From JAJECS01 sp965243625 (GTDB lineage Bacteria; Chloroflexota; UBA11872): a stretch of DNA of 64,000 bases. A program made the translations under genes and the position numbers. Where the stretch lies: contig CBDEVI010000002.1 in NCBI GenBank assembly GCA_965243625.1, positions 868,001 through 932,000 of the forward strand, in the 5' to 3' direction. The notes under the pieces are model-generated. The model ran no database searches and was not told the DNA's origin. It saw only the letters and a list, made by a program, of their open reading frames with translations. Positions 47,476 through 58,101 of the stretch are shown here, in pieces (positions within the stretch are counted from its first letter, which is position 1; each line of letters starts with the position of its first letter).

Positions 47476-49902
<2,427 letters not shown>

Positions 49903-49910
49903 CGAGACCG

Positions 49911-49939
49911 AGTCTAAAGATTGAGTGTGGCCGTGTCAA
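49911..49939 (-). promoter_or_regulatory. Promoter of the lon-dnaK stress operon
   Basis: A perfect -35 TTGACA (49934-49939), a 17-base spacer and -10 TAGACT (49911-49916) on the minus strand. Transcription should start at or just before the lon ATG at 49902. Confidence 0.75.
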
Positions 49940-49940
49940 G
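49920..49940. promoter_or_regulatory. HAIR-like operator for HspR
   Basis: On the minus strand CTTGACA-N7-ACTCAAT, compared with the published HAIR consensus CTTGAGT-N7-ACTCAAG: 11 of 14 specified bases match and the 7-base gap is exact. It covers the -35 box and most of the spacer of the lon promoter, so bound HspR would block RNA polymerase. Confidence 0.7.
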
Positions 49941-50020
49941 AATGCTCAGTGCGTGGCGTTATATCTTCCGCCGTTCCAGCCGCTCCGCCGCGGGCGCCCG
50001 GCTCGACGCCCGCTCCGGGC

Positions 50021-50026
50021 TACACT
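50021..50026 (+). promoter_or_regulatory. Candidate -10 box for leaderless binding-protein gene
   Basis: TACACT lies exactly 8 bases before the ATG at 50035, with no Shine-Dalgarno. This is the same spacing as for lon on the opposite strand and for thpR. Confidence 0.45.
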
Positions 50027-50034
50027 TCCAGCCT

Positions 50035-51384
50035 ATGCCGAACGTCCAACGCCCGGCGGTGCGCCGCCGCCTCTCCCGCCGGTGCGTCCTCGGTGCGGGA
50101 CTAGGAGCCGCCGCCACCCTCGTGGCGTGCGGCGAAGCGGCGCCGGAAGTAACGCCCGCGCCGTCGCCGATTCCGACGGCGCCGCCCACCGCGCCGCCGC
50201 AGCCGCCGGCTCCGGCGCAGCTGCGCCTGCTGGGTTGGCCGTTCCGGCCGGATCTGCTGCGGCAGCGACTCGACGCTTTCGAACGGTATCGCGGCGACGT
50301 GCGCGTGCTCCACGAGCAGGCGCAGCACGACTATCCGGTGCGAGCCCTCGAGGCCCTGACCCGCTTGCCCTCGGTGGACGTGGTGCAGGCGCGCGACGGC
50401 CTGGTGGGCGCGTGGTGGTCGGGTCGCGCGTTGCAAACCATGGGCGCCGAGGACACCTGGCGCGTGGTGCTGGATGCCATGTGGCCCCACGCGCGCCAGG
50501 CCGTCACCCTCGGCGGACAGGTGGTCGGACTGCCGTACTACGCCGACGTGATGCTGCTGGCTTACAACCGAAAGCTGCTGGATCGCGTGGGCGCGCCCGT
50601 GCCGAGCACGCTGGAAGAGCTCACCGACGTGTGCCGCGGCGCCGCGCGGCGGCAGATCTGCGAGTTCGGCATTTCCCTGAACCTTGCGCCGAAGGTGTTC
50701 ACCAACCTTCCGTGGTGGGGGCTGGTGTATGCGTCCGGCGGTCGGCTGGCGGCGCCGGACGGCCCGGACCCGGCGGCGGTCGCGGTGCTGGAATGGCTGC
50801 GCGACGCGAGCGCGGTGTCGAACGTCGTGGATCCCGACTTCGGCTTGGCCACCTACGACGCGCTGGCCCGCGAGCAGCACATCTTCAGCATCGTCGGCGC
50901 CCACGTGCTCCGCCGCCTCAATCAGGCTTCGCCCGGCGCCTTCGGCGTGGCGCCGATCCCGGGCATCGCCTCGCCGCTGGGCACCGTCGCCTGGACCCCC
51001 CTCTATTCGGTGGCCGCCAACGCGCCGCGGCCGGCGGACGCCGTCGACCTGGTGAACTATCTCGGCGGGCCGGGACCGGCCGGCGACTATGCCTCGGCGG
51101 CCTTTTGGCTGCAGCAGGAGGGACTGATTCCCGCCTACCGCCAGCTGCTCGATCGTCCGGAGGTCGAGGGCGACCTGGCGGCCTGGATCGATCCGCCCGC
51201 CCTGACGTCGATCCTGGCCGCCGCGCGTCCCGTGGAGCGGCTGTGGGAGCGCTGGTTCCTGTCCTGGGAGCACGAACTGCAGACCCAGGTGCAGGAGGCG
51301 ATCTTCGGCCGGCAGTCGGCCGACGGGGCCCTGGCGGCGGCGGAGGCCGTCGCGCGCGAGCTGGCCCTGGACTCGGGCGGCTAG
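50035..51384 (+). CDS. Tat-exported lipoprotein, ABC extracellular solute-binding protein (family 1)
   Basis: 449 residues. The N-terminus has a twin-arginine signal (RRRLSRRCVLGAGLGAAATL) running into a lipobox LVAC, so it is a Tat-exported lipoprotein. A Pro-rich spacer (about 37-65) precedes the binding fold: GLPYYADVMLLAYNRKLLDRVG and VPSTLEELTDVCRGA are typical of sugar-type solute-binding proteins, and GAHVLRRLNQASPGAFGVAPIPGIA corresponds to the late lobe. No permease or ATPase is adjacent. ATG 50035 is preferred over the open frame back to 49921 because it starts the signal peptide and is 8 bases after TACACT. Confidence 0.85.
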   Translation: MPNVQRPAVRRRLSRRCVLGAGLGAAATLVACGEAAPEVTPAPSPIPTAPPTAPPQPPAPAQLRLLGWPFRPDLLRQRLDAFERYRGDVRVLHEQAQHDYPVRALEALTRLPSVDVVQARDGLVGAWWSGRALQTMGAEDTWRVVLDAMWPHARQAVTLGGQVVGLPYYADVMLLAYNRKLLDRVGAPVPSTLEELTDVCRGAARRQICEFGISLNLAPKVFTNLPWWGLVYASGGRLAAPDGPDPAAVAVLEWLRDASAVSNVVDPDFGLATYDALAREQHIFSIVGAHVLRRLNQASPGAFGVAPIPGIASPLGTVAWTPLYSVAANAPRPADAVDLVNYLGGPGPAGDYASAAFWLQQEGLIPAYRQLLDRPEVEGDLAAWIDPPALTSILAAARPVERLWERWFLSWEHELQTQVQEAIFGRQSADGALAAAEAVARELALDSGG

Positions 51385-51411
51385 CGTCGCCGCCGTCGCG
51401 GGACGAACGCC

Positions 51412-52842
51412 CTAGACGGCAGCCGCCGTTTCCACGCCGGGCGACGCGGCGCAGCGGGCCATCGGACAGACGCCGCAGCGCTTGTCCCGGCACCAGCGGC
51501 GGTGGAGCCGCAAGAGCCCTTGCTGCGCGTTCGCCCCGCCGAGGCCGCGGCGCTCGATCCCCAGCGTGTGGACCATGTAGCGCGAGTCTTGGTTCCACGC
51601 GCTGCCCGGCAGCGCGGCGAGGATCGCGGCGCCGGCCCGTGGCAGGTCGGAATCTCCGCGGGTATGGCCCATGGCCGCGGCAAACGGGAGCACGGCGTTG
51701 ACCAGGATTTCACGCGCGCGGCCCGCGCCCACCAGCGCGGCCGACGGACGCCGCGTAGGTTTTCCAAAATCGAAGTGTCGGGCCCAATAGGCGTCCGGCG
51801 GCTCGGCGACCTGAAACCGGGCCTGGAGCCGCCGTGGATCCGACGCCTCAGCCGCGCGGCGCACCTCCGCCAGCACGGTGTCCACCAGGCTCCGGCCCGG
51901 ATCCGGCGCGCGCGACAGCAGCCGCGCCGCGGCGGCGATGCGGCGCGTCGGCCGGTTGGCCGGCCGCACCGACTGCAAGGTCCAGTCGGCCGCGTGCAGA
52001 CAGGTGAGCCGCCCGTAGGACTCCCAGATGCGCTGCAGCGTGCGCGCGTAGCCGTCGGCCGGCGGCCCGCGGCGCTGCATGGGCAGCAGCCCGGCGGCGC
52101 CCATGAGCACGGCCTCGAGCACCGCCAGGCCGGCAGCCGTGCCGTTCGCGGCCAGCGCCTCGCTGAGGTCGCTCGTGACGCAGCCGCTCAGAACTTCGAA
52201 GGCTTCGGCGTTCGGGCGATAGCCCAGCGCGCGCAAGATGGCCTGGTGCAGCGCCTGATCGGGACCCAGCGCGGCGATGTTGCTTTCCAGCACCGCCGTG
52301 CGCTCGGCGTGGCGGCGCTGGCCCTGTCGCTCGATGGCGTCGACGGTTTCGCGGCGTGAGCCTGCGCCCGCCGGACCGGATCGCCGGCATGGCAGCGCCT
52401 CGCGCGCCAACGACGGGTCGGCCGCAACCGGCCCGTCGGTCTGAGAAAGTGCGGGCGCCAGGACGATCGTCGGCGGCCCCGCCACGGGCAGGTGGGCGCC
52501 GGTCTCCCAGACCAGGTGCAGGCCGACGGCGGCATAGGCCGGGTCACGATCGTGCCCGTGGCGCCGCCAGTCGGCGGCCGCCAAATGCACCTCGAGATCG
52601 AGGCGGCGCGCCGGCCCGTCGTCGATGCTCACGATGGCGTCGCGCAGATCCGGTCCCGGCAGGCCGGTCCAGCGCCCGGGATAGATGACGGCGACGCTGC
52701 GGCCGGTGCTATCGCGCCACGGACCGCGACGCACGGCCTGCCGCAGCCACGCCGCCACGAGCTCGGCCTCGGAGGCCGGCCGTTGCCTGTCGCCGTTCAG
52801 CGCTGTGCCACTCACATCGATCCGGCCGGAGCGATTAAGCAT
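51412..52842 (-). CDS. DUF2851 family protein with C-terminal cysteine cluster
   Basis: 476 residues of a family without known function. Recognisable parts: VAVIYPGRWTGLPGPDLRDAIVSIDDG followed by DLEVHLAAADWRRHGHDRDPAY, resembling a nuclease-like beta-alpha core (E-V-H), AAVGLHLVWETG, and the end LLRLHRRWCRDKRCGVCPMARC, four cysteines spaced C-x4-C-x2-C-x4-C that could bind a metal or Fe-S cluster. ATG 52842 has GGGGG about 4 bases upstream. Convergent with the binding protein; divergent from the aro leader. Function remains unknown. Confidence 0.78.
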   Translation of the reverse strand: MLNRSGRIDVSGTALNGDRQRPASEAELVAAWLRQAVRRGPWRDSTGRSVAVIYPGRWTGLPGPDLRDAIVSIDDGPARRLDLEVHLAAADWRRHGHDRDPAYAAVGLHLVWETGAHLPVAGPPTIVLAPALSQTDGPVAADPSLAREALPCRRSGPAGAGSRRETVDAIERQGQRRHAERTAVLESNIAALGPDQALHQAILRALGYRPNAEAFEVLSGCVTSDLSEALAANGTAAGLAVLEAVLMGAAGLLPMQRRGPPADGYARTLQRIWESYGRLTCLHAADWTLQSVRPANRPTRRIAAAARLLSRAPDPGRSLVDTVLAEVRRAAEASDPRRLQARFQVAEPPDAYWARHFDFGKPTRRPSAALVGAGRAREILVNAVLPFAAAMGHTRGDSDLPRAGAAILAALPGSAWNQDSRYMVHTLGIERRGLGGANAQQGLLRLHRRWCRDKRCGVCPMARCAASPGVETAAAV

Positions 52843-52957
52843 ATCGCCCCCTTCGCCGCAGCCGTTCGCCGGTGCGCGCCGCATGCGGCATCGGGGATCC
52901 GCGGCGATCGACGCAGGCCAAGGGCGCGGGTCCGAGCGTGACATTTGTGATTCACCG

Positions 52958-52986
52958 TTGACGAATCGGCGCTTCGCGCGCACACT
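52958..52986 (+). promoter_or_regulatory. Candidate promoter of the aro operon
   Basis: TTGACG (52958-52963), a 17-base spacer and CACACT (52981-52986). Transcription would start near 52993, about 25 bases before the leader ORF. A TATACC at 53045 lies inside the leader ORF and lacks a -35. Confidence 0.5.
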
Positions 52987-53017
52987 CGCGGCGTACGGGG
53001 ACGGCGCAGGCTCACGA

Positions 53018-53095
53018 ATGCCACGAATCAGCCGGGTCGAGCGGTATACCTTCGCGTTTATGCGGCCGGCGCGGCTGGGTGCGCACGTCATGTAG
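53018..53095 (+). CDS. Putative aro leader peptide (25 aa) with Tyr-Thr-Phe-Ala-Phe run
   Basis: An ORF of 25 codons plus TAG, beginning ATG CCA CGA and preceded by AGG 7 bases upstream. Residues 10-14 are Y-T-F-A-F (codons 53045-53059), three aromatic residues in five, which would sense charged tRNA-Tyr and tRNA-Phe. It ends 26 bases before an intrinsic terminator that stands ahead of aroF, whose product is the first enzyme of aromatic synthesis. This is the arrangement of pheL- or trpL-type ribosome-mediated attenuation. A chance ORF cannot be excluded. Confidence 0.5.
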   Translation: MPRISRVERYTFAFMRPARLGAHVM

Positions 53096-53121
53096 CTCCC
53101 CCGATCGAGAACGCGCCGGCA

Positions 53122-53147
53122 GCAGAGGTCACAGCCTCTGCTTTTTT
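53122..53147 (+). terminator. Intrinsic terminator upstream of aroF (attenuator)
   Basis: GCAGAGG-TCACAG-CCTCTGC, a perfect 7-bp stem, is followed by TTTTTT (53142-53147). No rightward gene precedes it, so it can only act on transcripts initiated in the aro leader. AroF starts 33 bases further on. Confidence 0.8.
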
Positions 53148-53180
53148 GTTGCCCGAATCCCAGCGAAGGAGAACCCGACC

Positions 53181-54215
53181 ATGATTGTCGTCCTGGCCAA
53201 ACAGGCCTCCAGTGACCAGATCGAAGCCGTCGCCGGGCGTATCCGCGCCGAGGGCTTGGAAACGCGGATGCTCTACGGCGTCGAGAAGACCGTGATCGCG
53301 GTGATCGGCCACCGCCCGCCCGAGCTGCTGCAGCAGATCCAGCGCATGCCCGGGGTCGAAACCGCCATGCCGGTCGGCGCGCCCTACAAGCTGGCGGCGC
53401 GGCGCGACGGGCAGGAGCGCACCGCCATCACCGTGGGCGGCGTGACGATCGGCGACGGCTCGGTCGCCGTCATGGCGGGACCGTGCACGGTCGAGAGCCG
53501 CGACCAGCTGATCGTCACGGCCAAGCACGTGGCGGCGCAGGGCGCCCAGATTCTCCGCGGCGGGGCGTTCAAGCCGCGCAGCTCGCCCTACAGCTTCCAG
53601 GGGATGGGAACCGAGGGCCTGCGGCTGCTCGAGGAAGCCAAGGCCCTGACCGGCTTGCCCGTCATCACCGAGATTCTCGACCCGCGGCAGGTCGAGGAAA
53701 TCGCGGACGTGGCCGACATCTTGCAGATCGGCACGCGCAACGCGCAGAACTACCCCCTGCTCAACGAGGTGGGGCGGCTCGAGACGCCGGTGCTGCTCAA
53801 GCGCGGCATGGGCAACACCATTGAAGAGTGGATCATGTGCGCCGAGTACATCCTGGCGGCGGGCAATCCCAACGTGCTGCTGTGCGAGCGCGGCATCCGC
53901 ACCTTTGAAACCGAGTCGCGCTTCACGCTCGACCTCAACGCCGTGCCGCTGCTGCGCCGCGCCACGCACCTCCCGATCGTCGTGGACCCGTCGCAGGGCA
54001 CCGGCAAGTGGCACATGGTGGAATCCATGACCCTGGCGGCGGTCGCCGCCGGCGCCGACGCCGTGTTGCTCGAGGTGCATCCCTCGCCGGACACGGCGCT
54101 GATCGACGGGGCGCAGAGTCTCAGCCTGGAGCACTTCGCGCAGCTCATGGGCAAGCTGGCGCCGATGGCGCAGGCGCTGGGCCGCCCGGTGCCGGCTCCC
54201 GCCGCGGTGGGCTGA
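53181..54215 (+). CDS. aroF: 3-deoxy-7-phosphoheptulonate (DAHP) synthase, type I-beta with N-terminal ferredoxin-like domain
   Basis: Condenses phosphoenolpyruvate and erythrose-4-phosphate, the first step to chorismate. 344 residues. An N-terminal ferredoxin-like domain at about 1-70 (VVLAKQASSDQIEAVAGRIR) is known in Thermotoga DAHPS to mediate feedback inhibition by Tyr and Phe. The catalytic barrel has VAVMAGPCTVESRDQL, GGAFKPRSSPYSFQG, TEILDPRQVEEIADVADILQIGTRNAQN, VLLKRGMGNT and VVDPSQGTGKW. AAGGAG stands 9 bases before the ATG. First gene of aroF-A-E-C-K-B, all joined by overlaps or tiny gaps. Confidence 0.96.
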   Translation: MIVVLAKQASSDQIEAVAGRIRAEGLETRMLYGVEKTVIAVIGHRPPELLQQIQRMPGVETAMPVGAPYKLAARRDGQERTAITVGGVTIGDGSVAVMAGPCTVESRDQLIVTAKHVAAQGAQILRGGAFKPRSSPYSFQGMGTEGLRLLEEAKALTGLPVITEILDPRQVEEIADVADILQIGTRNAQNYPLLNEVGRLETPVLLKRGMGNTIEEWIMCAEYILAAGNPNVLLCERGIRTFETESRFTLDLNAVPLLRRATHLPIVVDPSQGTGKWHMVESMTLAAVAAGADAVLLEVHPSPDTALIDGAQSLSLEHFAQLMGKLAPMAQALGRPVPAPAAVG

Positions 54216-55507
54216 TGTCCACGGCGCGGACGCGCGTCGTGCAGCCGGCGCGTCGCCTGCGCGGTGAGCTGCGCGTGCCGGGCGACAAGTCCATCACCCA
54301 TCGGGCGCTGCTGCTGGGCGCGATCGGTACCGGGGACTCGCGCGTTCGACGCCCGGGGCTGGGCGCCGATACGCAGGCCACGGCCGGCGTCGTCGCGGCG
54401 TTGGGCGTGTCTCACGCCGTGCACGGCGACGAGCTGGTTGTCCGCGGCCGCGGGATTTCGGGCCTGCGCGAGCCGGCCGACGTCCTGTCGTGCGACAACA
54501 GCGGCACCACGCTGCGCCTCGTCAGCGGCATCCTCGCCGGCCGACCCTTCCATTCGTTCGTCACCGGCGACGATTCGCTGCGCCGCCGGCCGATGGGTCG
54601 GGTGGTCGAGCCGCTGCGCGCGATGGGCGCCCGGATCCACGCCCGCGCCGACGGTACCCGCGCGCCCATGGCCTTCGCGCCTGCCCGGTTGCACGGCGCC
54701 CGTCTGCAGTCGCCGGTGGCCAGCGCCCAGGTCAAGTCGGCCATCCTGCTGGCCGCCCTGCAGGCCGACGGGCCGACGTCGCTGGAGCAGCCGGCGCCCT
54801 CCCGCGACCACACCGAGCGCCTGCTGCGCGCGCAGGGCGCAACCGTCACCTCACACGATGCCACGGTCAGCTGCGCGCCCAACGGGCCGTTGGCGCCGCT
54901 GGACCTGGACATTCCCGGCGATTTCTCGTCGGCGGCCGTGTGGATTGCGGCGGCCGTGGTGCATCCCGACGCGGAGATTACCGTTCGCGACGTGGGTCTC
55001 AACCCCGGGCGAACCGGCCTGCTCGACGTGCTGCGCGCCATGGGCGCCGACGTCCGCGTCGAGGTCGAGCGGCACGAGCCGGAGCCCGTCGGGACCGTCG
55101 TGGCCCGATCATCGCCCTTGAAGGCCGCCGACGCGGGCAGCGACCTGGTGCCGCGACTCATCGACGAGGCTCCCCTGGTGGCGCTGCTGGCCGCGCATGC
55201 CGATGGTGAGTCCCGGCTCCGCGACGCCGCCGAGCTGGCCGCCAAGGAATCCAACCGGCTGCGCACCACGGCCGCGGCCCTCGCCGCGCTCGGCGTCGAG
55301 GTTGACGAGCAGCCCGACGGCTTCGTGACCGCCGGCGGCCAACGCGCCGGCGGGGGCCGCGCCGACGCCGCCGGCGATCACCGCATCGCCATGCTGGCGG
55401 CGGCCGCCGCGCTCTCGGGCCACGGCCCCGTCACGATCGACGGCGCGGACAGCGCCGCGGTGTCCTATCCCGGCTTCTGGGACGACCTGGGGTTGCTGAG
55501 CGAATGA
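54215..55507 (+). CDS. aroA: 3-phosphoshikimate 1-carboxyvinyltransferase (EPSP synthase)
   Basis: 430 residues: LRGELRVPGDKSITHRALLLGAIG with the catalytic Lys, CDNSGTTLRLVSGILAG, the Arg-rich DDSLRRRPMGRVVEPLRAMGA, SAQVKSAILLAALQADG, DFSSAAVWIAAAVV, LIDEAPLVALLAAHADGES, and AAGDHRIAMLAAAAALSG near the end. Joins phosphoenolpyruvate to shikimate-3-phosphate. The active-site loop reads GDKSITH and the later glyphosate-contact segment CDNSGTT, like many Gram-positive-type enzymes. Its ATG shares one base with the aroF stop (TGATG). Confidence 0.96.
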   Translation: MSTARTRVVQPARRLRGELRVPGDKSITHRALLLGAIGTGDSRVRRPGLGADTQATAGVVAALGVSHAVHGDELVVRGRGISGLREPADVLSCDNSGTTLRLVSGILAGRPFHSFVTGDDSLRRRPMGRVVEPLRAMGARIHARADGTRAPMAFAPARLHGARLQSPVASAQVKSAILLAALQADGPTSLEQPAPSRDHTERLLRAQGATVTSHDATVSCAPNGPLAPLDLDIPGDFSSAAVWIAAAVVHPDAEITVRDVGLNPGRTGLLDVLRAMGADVRVEVERHEPEPVGTVVARSSPLKAADAGSDLVPRLIDEAPLVALLAAHADGESRLRDAAELAAKESNRLRTTAAALAALGVEVDEQPDGFVTAGGQRAGGGRADAAGDHRIAMLAAAAALSGHGPVTIDGADSAAVSYPGFWDDLGLLSE

Positions 55508-56367
55508 GCCCCGCCCTTCGCTTCGGCGTCATCGGCTGGCCGCTCGGACACACGCTGTCCCCGGCGTTTCAGCAGGCGGCGCTTGACGCCCTGGGCGTGT
55601 CCGCGGTCTACCGCGCCGTCCCGACGCCGCCGGAGGACGTCGAGGCCCGGGTGCGCGAGGCCCGCCGCGGCGAGTGGCGCGGGCTCAACGTGACCATTCC
55701 CCACAAGCTGCGCGTGGCCGAGCTGGTCGACCGGCGCACTCCCGCCGCCGAGCGTCTGGCGGCCGTGAACACGGTTGACGCCCGCGACGGCAAGCTCATT
55801 GGCGACAACACCGACGTGGAAGGCTTCGCGCGGGCGCTCACCGAGCACGGCGACTTCGACCCGTCCGGCAGGCGCGCCGTGCTGCTGGGCGCGGGCGGGG
55901 CGGGCCGCGCCGTGGCCTGGGCGCTCGCCGACCTCGGGGTCGAGCATCTCACCGTGGCCAACCGGCGCCGCGACCGCGCCGACGCGTTGGCCGCGGCCCT
56001 CGCCGGTCAGCCGCTGGCCGTCACCAGCTGCGGTCTCGCCGATCCGGCGCTGCCACGCGAGGTGCGCCACGCCGAATTGCTGGTGAACGCCACGAGCCTG
56101 GGCATGGCCGGAGGTCCGGACTCGCAGGCGGCGCCACTTCCATTGCCCTGGCTGCACGACCAGCTCTTCGTCTGTGACATCGTCTACCGCCCCGCGGAAA
56201 CGCCGCTGCTGGCGCACGCGCGGTCCATCGGCTGTCGCGTGCTCGGCGGTCTGGAAATGCTGGTCTTGCAGGGCGCCGCCAGCCTCGAACGCTGGCTGGG
56301 TCGGCCGGCGCCCGTGGGCACTATGATGGATGCTGCCCGTCACGCGCTGGCCGCGTCAGGGGCCTAG
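55504..56367 (+). CDS. aroE: Shikimate dehydrogenase
   Basis: 287 residues. The substrate domain has FGVIGWPLGHTLSPAFQQAAL with the SLS-like motif reading TLSP, WRGLNVTIPHKLRVAELVD with the catalytic Lys, and NTVDARDGKLIGDNTDVEGFARAL with the catalytic Asp. The Rossmann domain carries VLLGAGGAGRAVAWAL and VANRRRDRA, an NRR pattern consistent with NADPH use. It ends LVLQGAASLERWLGRPAP. Reduces 3-dehydroshikimate to shikimate. ATGA overlap with aroA. Confidence 0.95.
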   Translation: MSPALRFGVIGWPLGHTLSPAFQQAALDALGVSAVYRAVPTPPEDVEARVREARRGEWRGLNVTIPHKLRVAELVDRRTPAAERLAAVNTVDARDGKLIGDNTDVEGFARALTEHGDFDPSGRRAVLLGAGGAGRAVAWALADLGVEHLTVANRRRDRADALAAALAGQPLAVTSCGLADPALPREVRHAELLVNATSLGMAGGPDSQAAPLPLPWLHDQLFVCDIVYRPAETPLLAHARSIGCRVLGGLEMLVLQGAASLERWLGRPAPVGTMMDAARHALAASGA

Positions 56368-56371
56368 CACC

Positions 56372-57556
56372 ATGGGACGCCTTCGTTTTCTCACCGCCGG
56401 CGAGTCGCACGGCCCCGGACTGACCGTCATCGTCGAGGGGCTGCCGTTCGGTCTCGCCCTCACCGCGGACGACATCAACCCCGACCTGGCGCGGCGACAG
56501 GGCGGCTACGGTCGCGGCGGGCGCATGCAGATCGAGCGCGATCAGGCCACCATCCGCAGCGGCGTGCGCCACGGCCGCACGCTGGGCAGTCCGGTGGCCT
56601 TGCTCATCGAGAACCGCGACTGGGCCAACTGGCAGGACAAGATGGCGGTGGAGCCGATCGACGGCGAGATTCCGCCGGTCACCAAGCCCCGGCCCGGTCA
56701 TGCGGACCTGGCGGGCATGGTCAAGTACGGCACCGACGACCTGCGCAACATCCTGGAACGCTCCAGCGCGCGCGAGACCACCTCGCGGGTTGCCGCGGGC
56801 GCGGTGGCGCGGCGGCTGCTGGCGGCCGCCGGCATCGAGATCCGCAGCCGCGCGGCACGCGTCGGTCCCGTGGACGACACGCCCGACCTCGACCCGTTGC
56901 AGCCGGAAACCTGGCCCTGGGACGACGTCGAGGACTCGCCGGTGCGGGCCGTCACGCCCGAGCGCGCCGACGCCATGATCGAAGCCATCGACGCCGCCCG
57001 CGACGCCGGCTCGACCCTGGGCGGCGTGTTCGAAGTCGTCGCGTGGGGCCTGCCCATCGGCCTTGGCAGCCACGTGCACTGGGATCGCAAGCTCGATGGA
57101 CGCCTGGCGCAAGCCATCCTGAGCATCAACGCCGTCAAGGGGGTGGAGATCGGCAGCGCGTTCGACAACACCGCGCGCCGGGGCCACGACGTGCACGACG
57201 AGATCGATCGCACGCAGGCGCGCGGCTGGACGCGTCTGAGCAATCGCGCCGGGGGCACCGAGGGCGGCATGACCAACGGGCAGCCGCTGATCGTGCGCGG
57301 CGCCCTGAAACCCATCTCGACCATGCGCACGCCGCTGCAAACCGTCGACGTCAAGACCCTCCAGCGCACCCAGGCGCACTTCGAGCGCTCGGACGTGTGC
57401 GTGGTGCCGGCGGCCGGCGTGATCGGTGAGGCCATGGTGGCGCTGGTGCTGGCCGACGCGCTGCTCGAAAAATTCGGCGGCGACAACATGGAGGACATCG
57501 CGGCCGCGGTGCGCGCACAGCGGTCGGCCTCGCGGGCAGCGCCCGCGGCCACGTGA
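56372..57556 (+). CDS. aroC: Chorismate synthase
   Basis: 394 residues: LRFLTAGESHGPGLTVIVEGLP, RRQGGYGRGGRMQIERD, GRTLGSPVALLIENRDW, KPRPGHADLAGMVKYGTDDLRNILERSSARETTSRVAAGAVAR and SNRAGGTEGGMTNGQPLIVRGALKPI, all signature segments of the FMN-dependent enzyme that removes phosphate from EPSP to give chorismate. A bifunctional flavin reductase part is not present, so it depends on an external FMN reductase. Begins 4 bases after the aroE stop. Confidence 0.97.
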   Translation: MGRLRFLTAGESHGPGLTVIVEGLPFGLALTADDINPDLARRQGGYGRGGRMQIERDQATIRSGVRHGRTLGSPVALLIENRDWANWQDKMAVEPIDGEIPPVTKPRPGHADLAGMVKYGTDDLRNILERSSARETTSRVAAGAVARRLLAAAGIEIRSRAARVGPVDDTPDLDPLQPETWPWDDVEDSPVRAVTPERADAMIEAIDAARDAGSTLGGVFEVVAWGLPIGLGSHVHWDRKLDGRLAQAILSINAVKGVEIGSAFDNTARRGHDVHDEIDRTQARGWTRLSNRAGGTEGGMTNGQPLIVRGALKPISTMRTPLQTVDVKTLQRTQAHFERSDVCVVPAAGVIGEAMVALVLADALLEKFGGDNMEDIAAAVRAQRSASRAAPAAT

Positions 57557-58101
57557 GCGACCGCCGCCCCGTGGACCGAGTGTTCCTCGTGGGCATGAGC
57601 GGCGCCGGCAAATCGTCGGTCGCCAGGGCCGCCGCGGCTCGACTCGGCTGGTCGGCCTGGGACAGCGACGCGGAAATCGCGGCGCGCGACGGCAGATCGA
57701 TTCCGCAGATCTTCGCCCAGGACGGCGAGCCGGCGTTTCGCGCCCTGGAACGGGACGTGGTGGACGAACTGAGCGACCGGCCGGGCGCCGTGGGGGCGCT
57801 TGGGGGCGGGGCCATGGCCGACGAGGCGACTCGCGAGCGCCTGCTGGCGCGGGGGCTCGTCGCCTGGCTGCAGGTCAGCCCGGTGGTCGCCGCCGCCCGC
57901 CTGGCGGAGGGTCTGGCGGACGAGCCGCGGCCCATGCTCGGCAACGATCCGCGACGCCGCCTCGCCGACCTGATCGCGGCGCGTGAAGCCGCCTACCGGC
58001 AAGCCCACCTGCATGTCGCGACCGACGACCGCTCGGTGGCCGAGGTTGCCGACACGCTGGCTGCCGAGGTTCGCGCCGCGAGCGCCAACGGCCCGGCCTG
58101 A
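57553..58101 (+). CDS. aroK: Shikimate kinase
   Basis: 182 residues. The P-loop is VFLVGMSGAGKSSVARAAA; AWDSDAEIAAR supplies the shikimate-binding Asp pair; then FAQDGEPAFRALERDVV with the conserved Arg, VGALGGGAMADEATRE, and DEPRPMLGNDPRRRLADLIAAREAAY in the lid and adenine-binding region. Phosphorylates shikimate. The start is GTG 57553, overlapping the aroC stop (GTGA). Its own stop shares a base with the aroB start. Confidence 0.94.
   Translation: MSDRRPVDRVFLVGMSGAGKSSVARAAAARLGWSAWDSDAEIAARDGRSIPQIFAQDGEPAFRALERDVVDELSDRPGAVGALGGGAMADEATRERLLARGLVAWLQVSPVVAAARLAEGLADEPRPMLGNDPRRRLADLIAAREAAYRQAHLHVATDDRSVAEVADTLAAEVRAASANGPA

Larger units (their letters stand above)
52843..53180. other. 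Non-coding divergent spacer holding the aro operon leader (338 bp)
   Basis: The right two-thirds contains, on the plus strand, a promoter (52958-52986), a leader ORF (53018-53095), an 8-bp long-range pairing (53065-53072 with 53113-53120), an intrinsic terminator (53122-53147) and the aroF ribosome binding site. The left part (52843-52957) carries the DUF2851 upstream region; I see no definite promoter for it. Confidence 0.65.
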
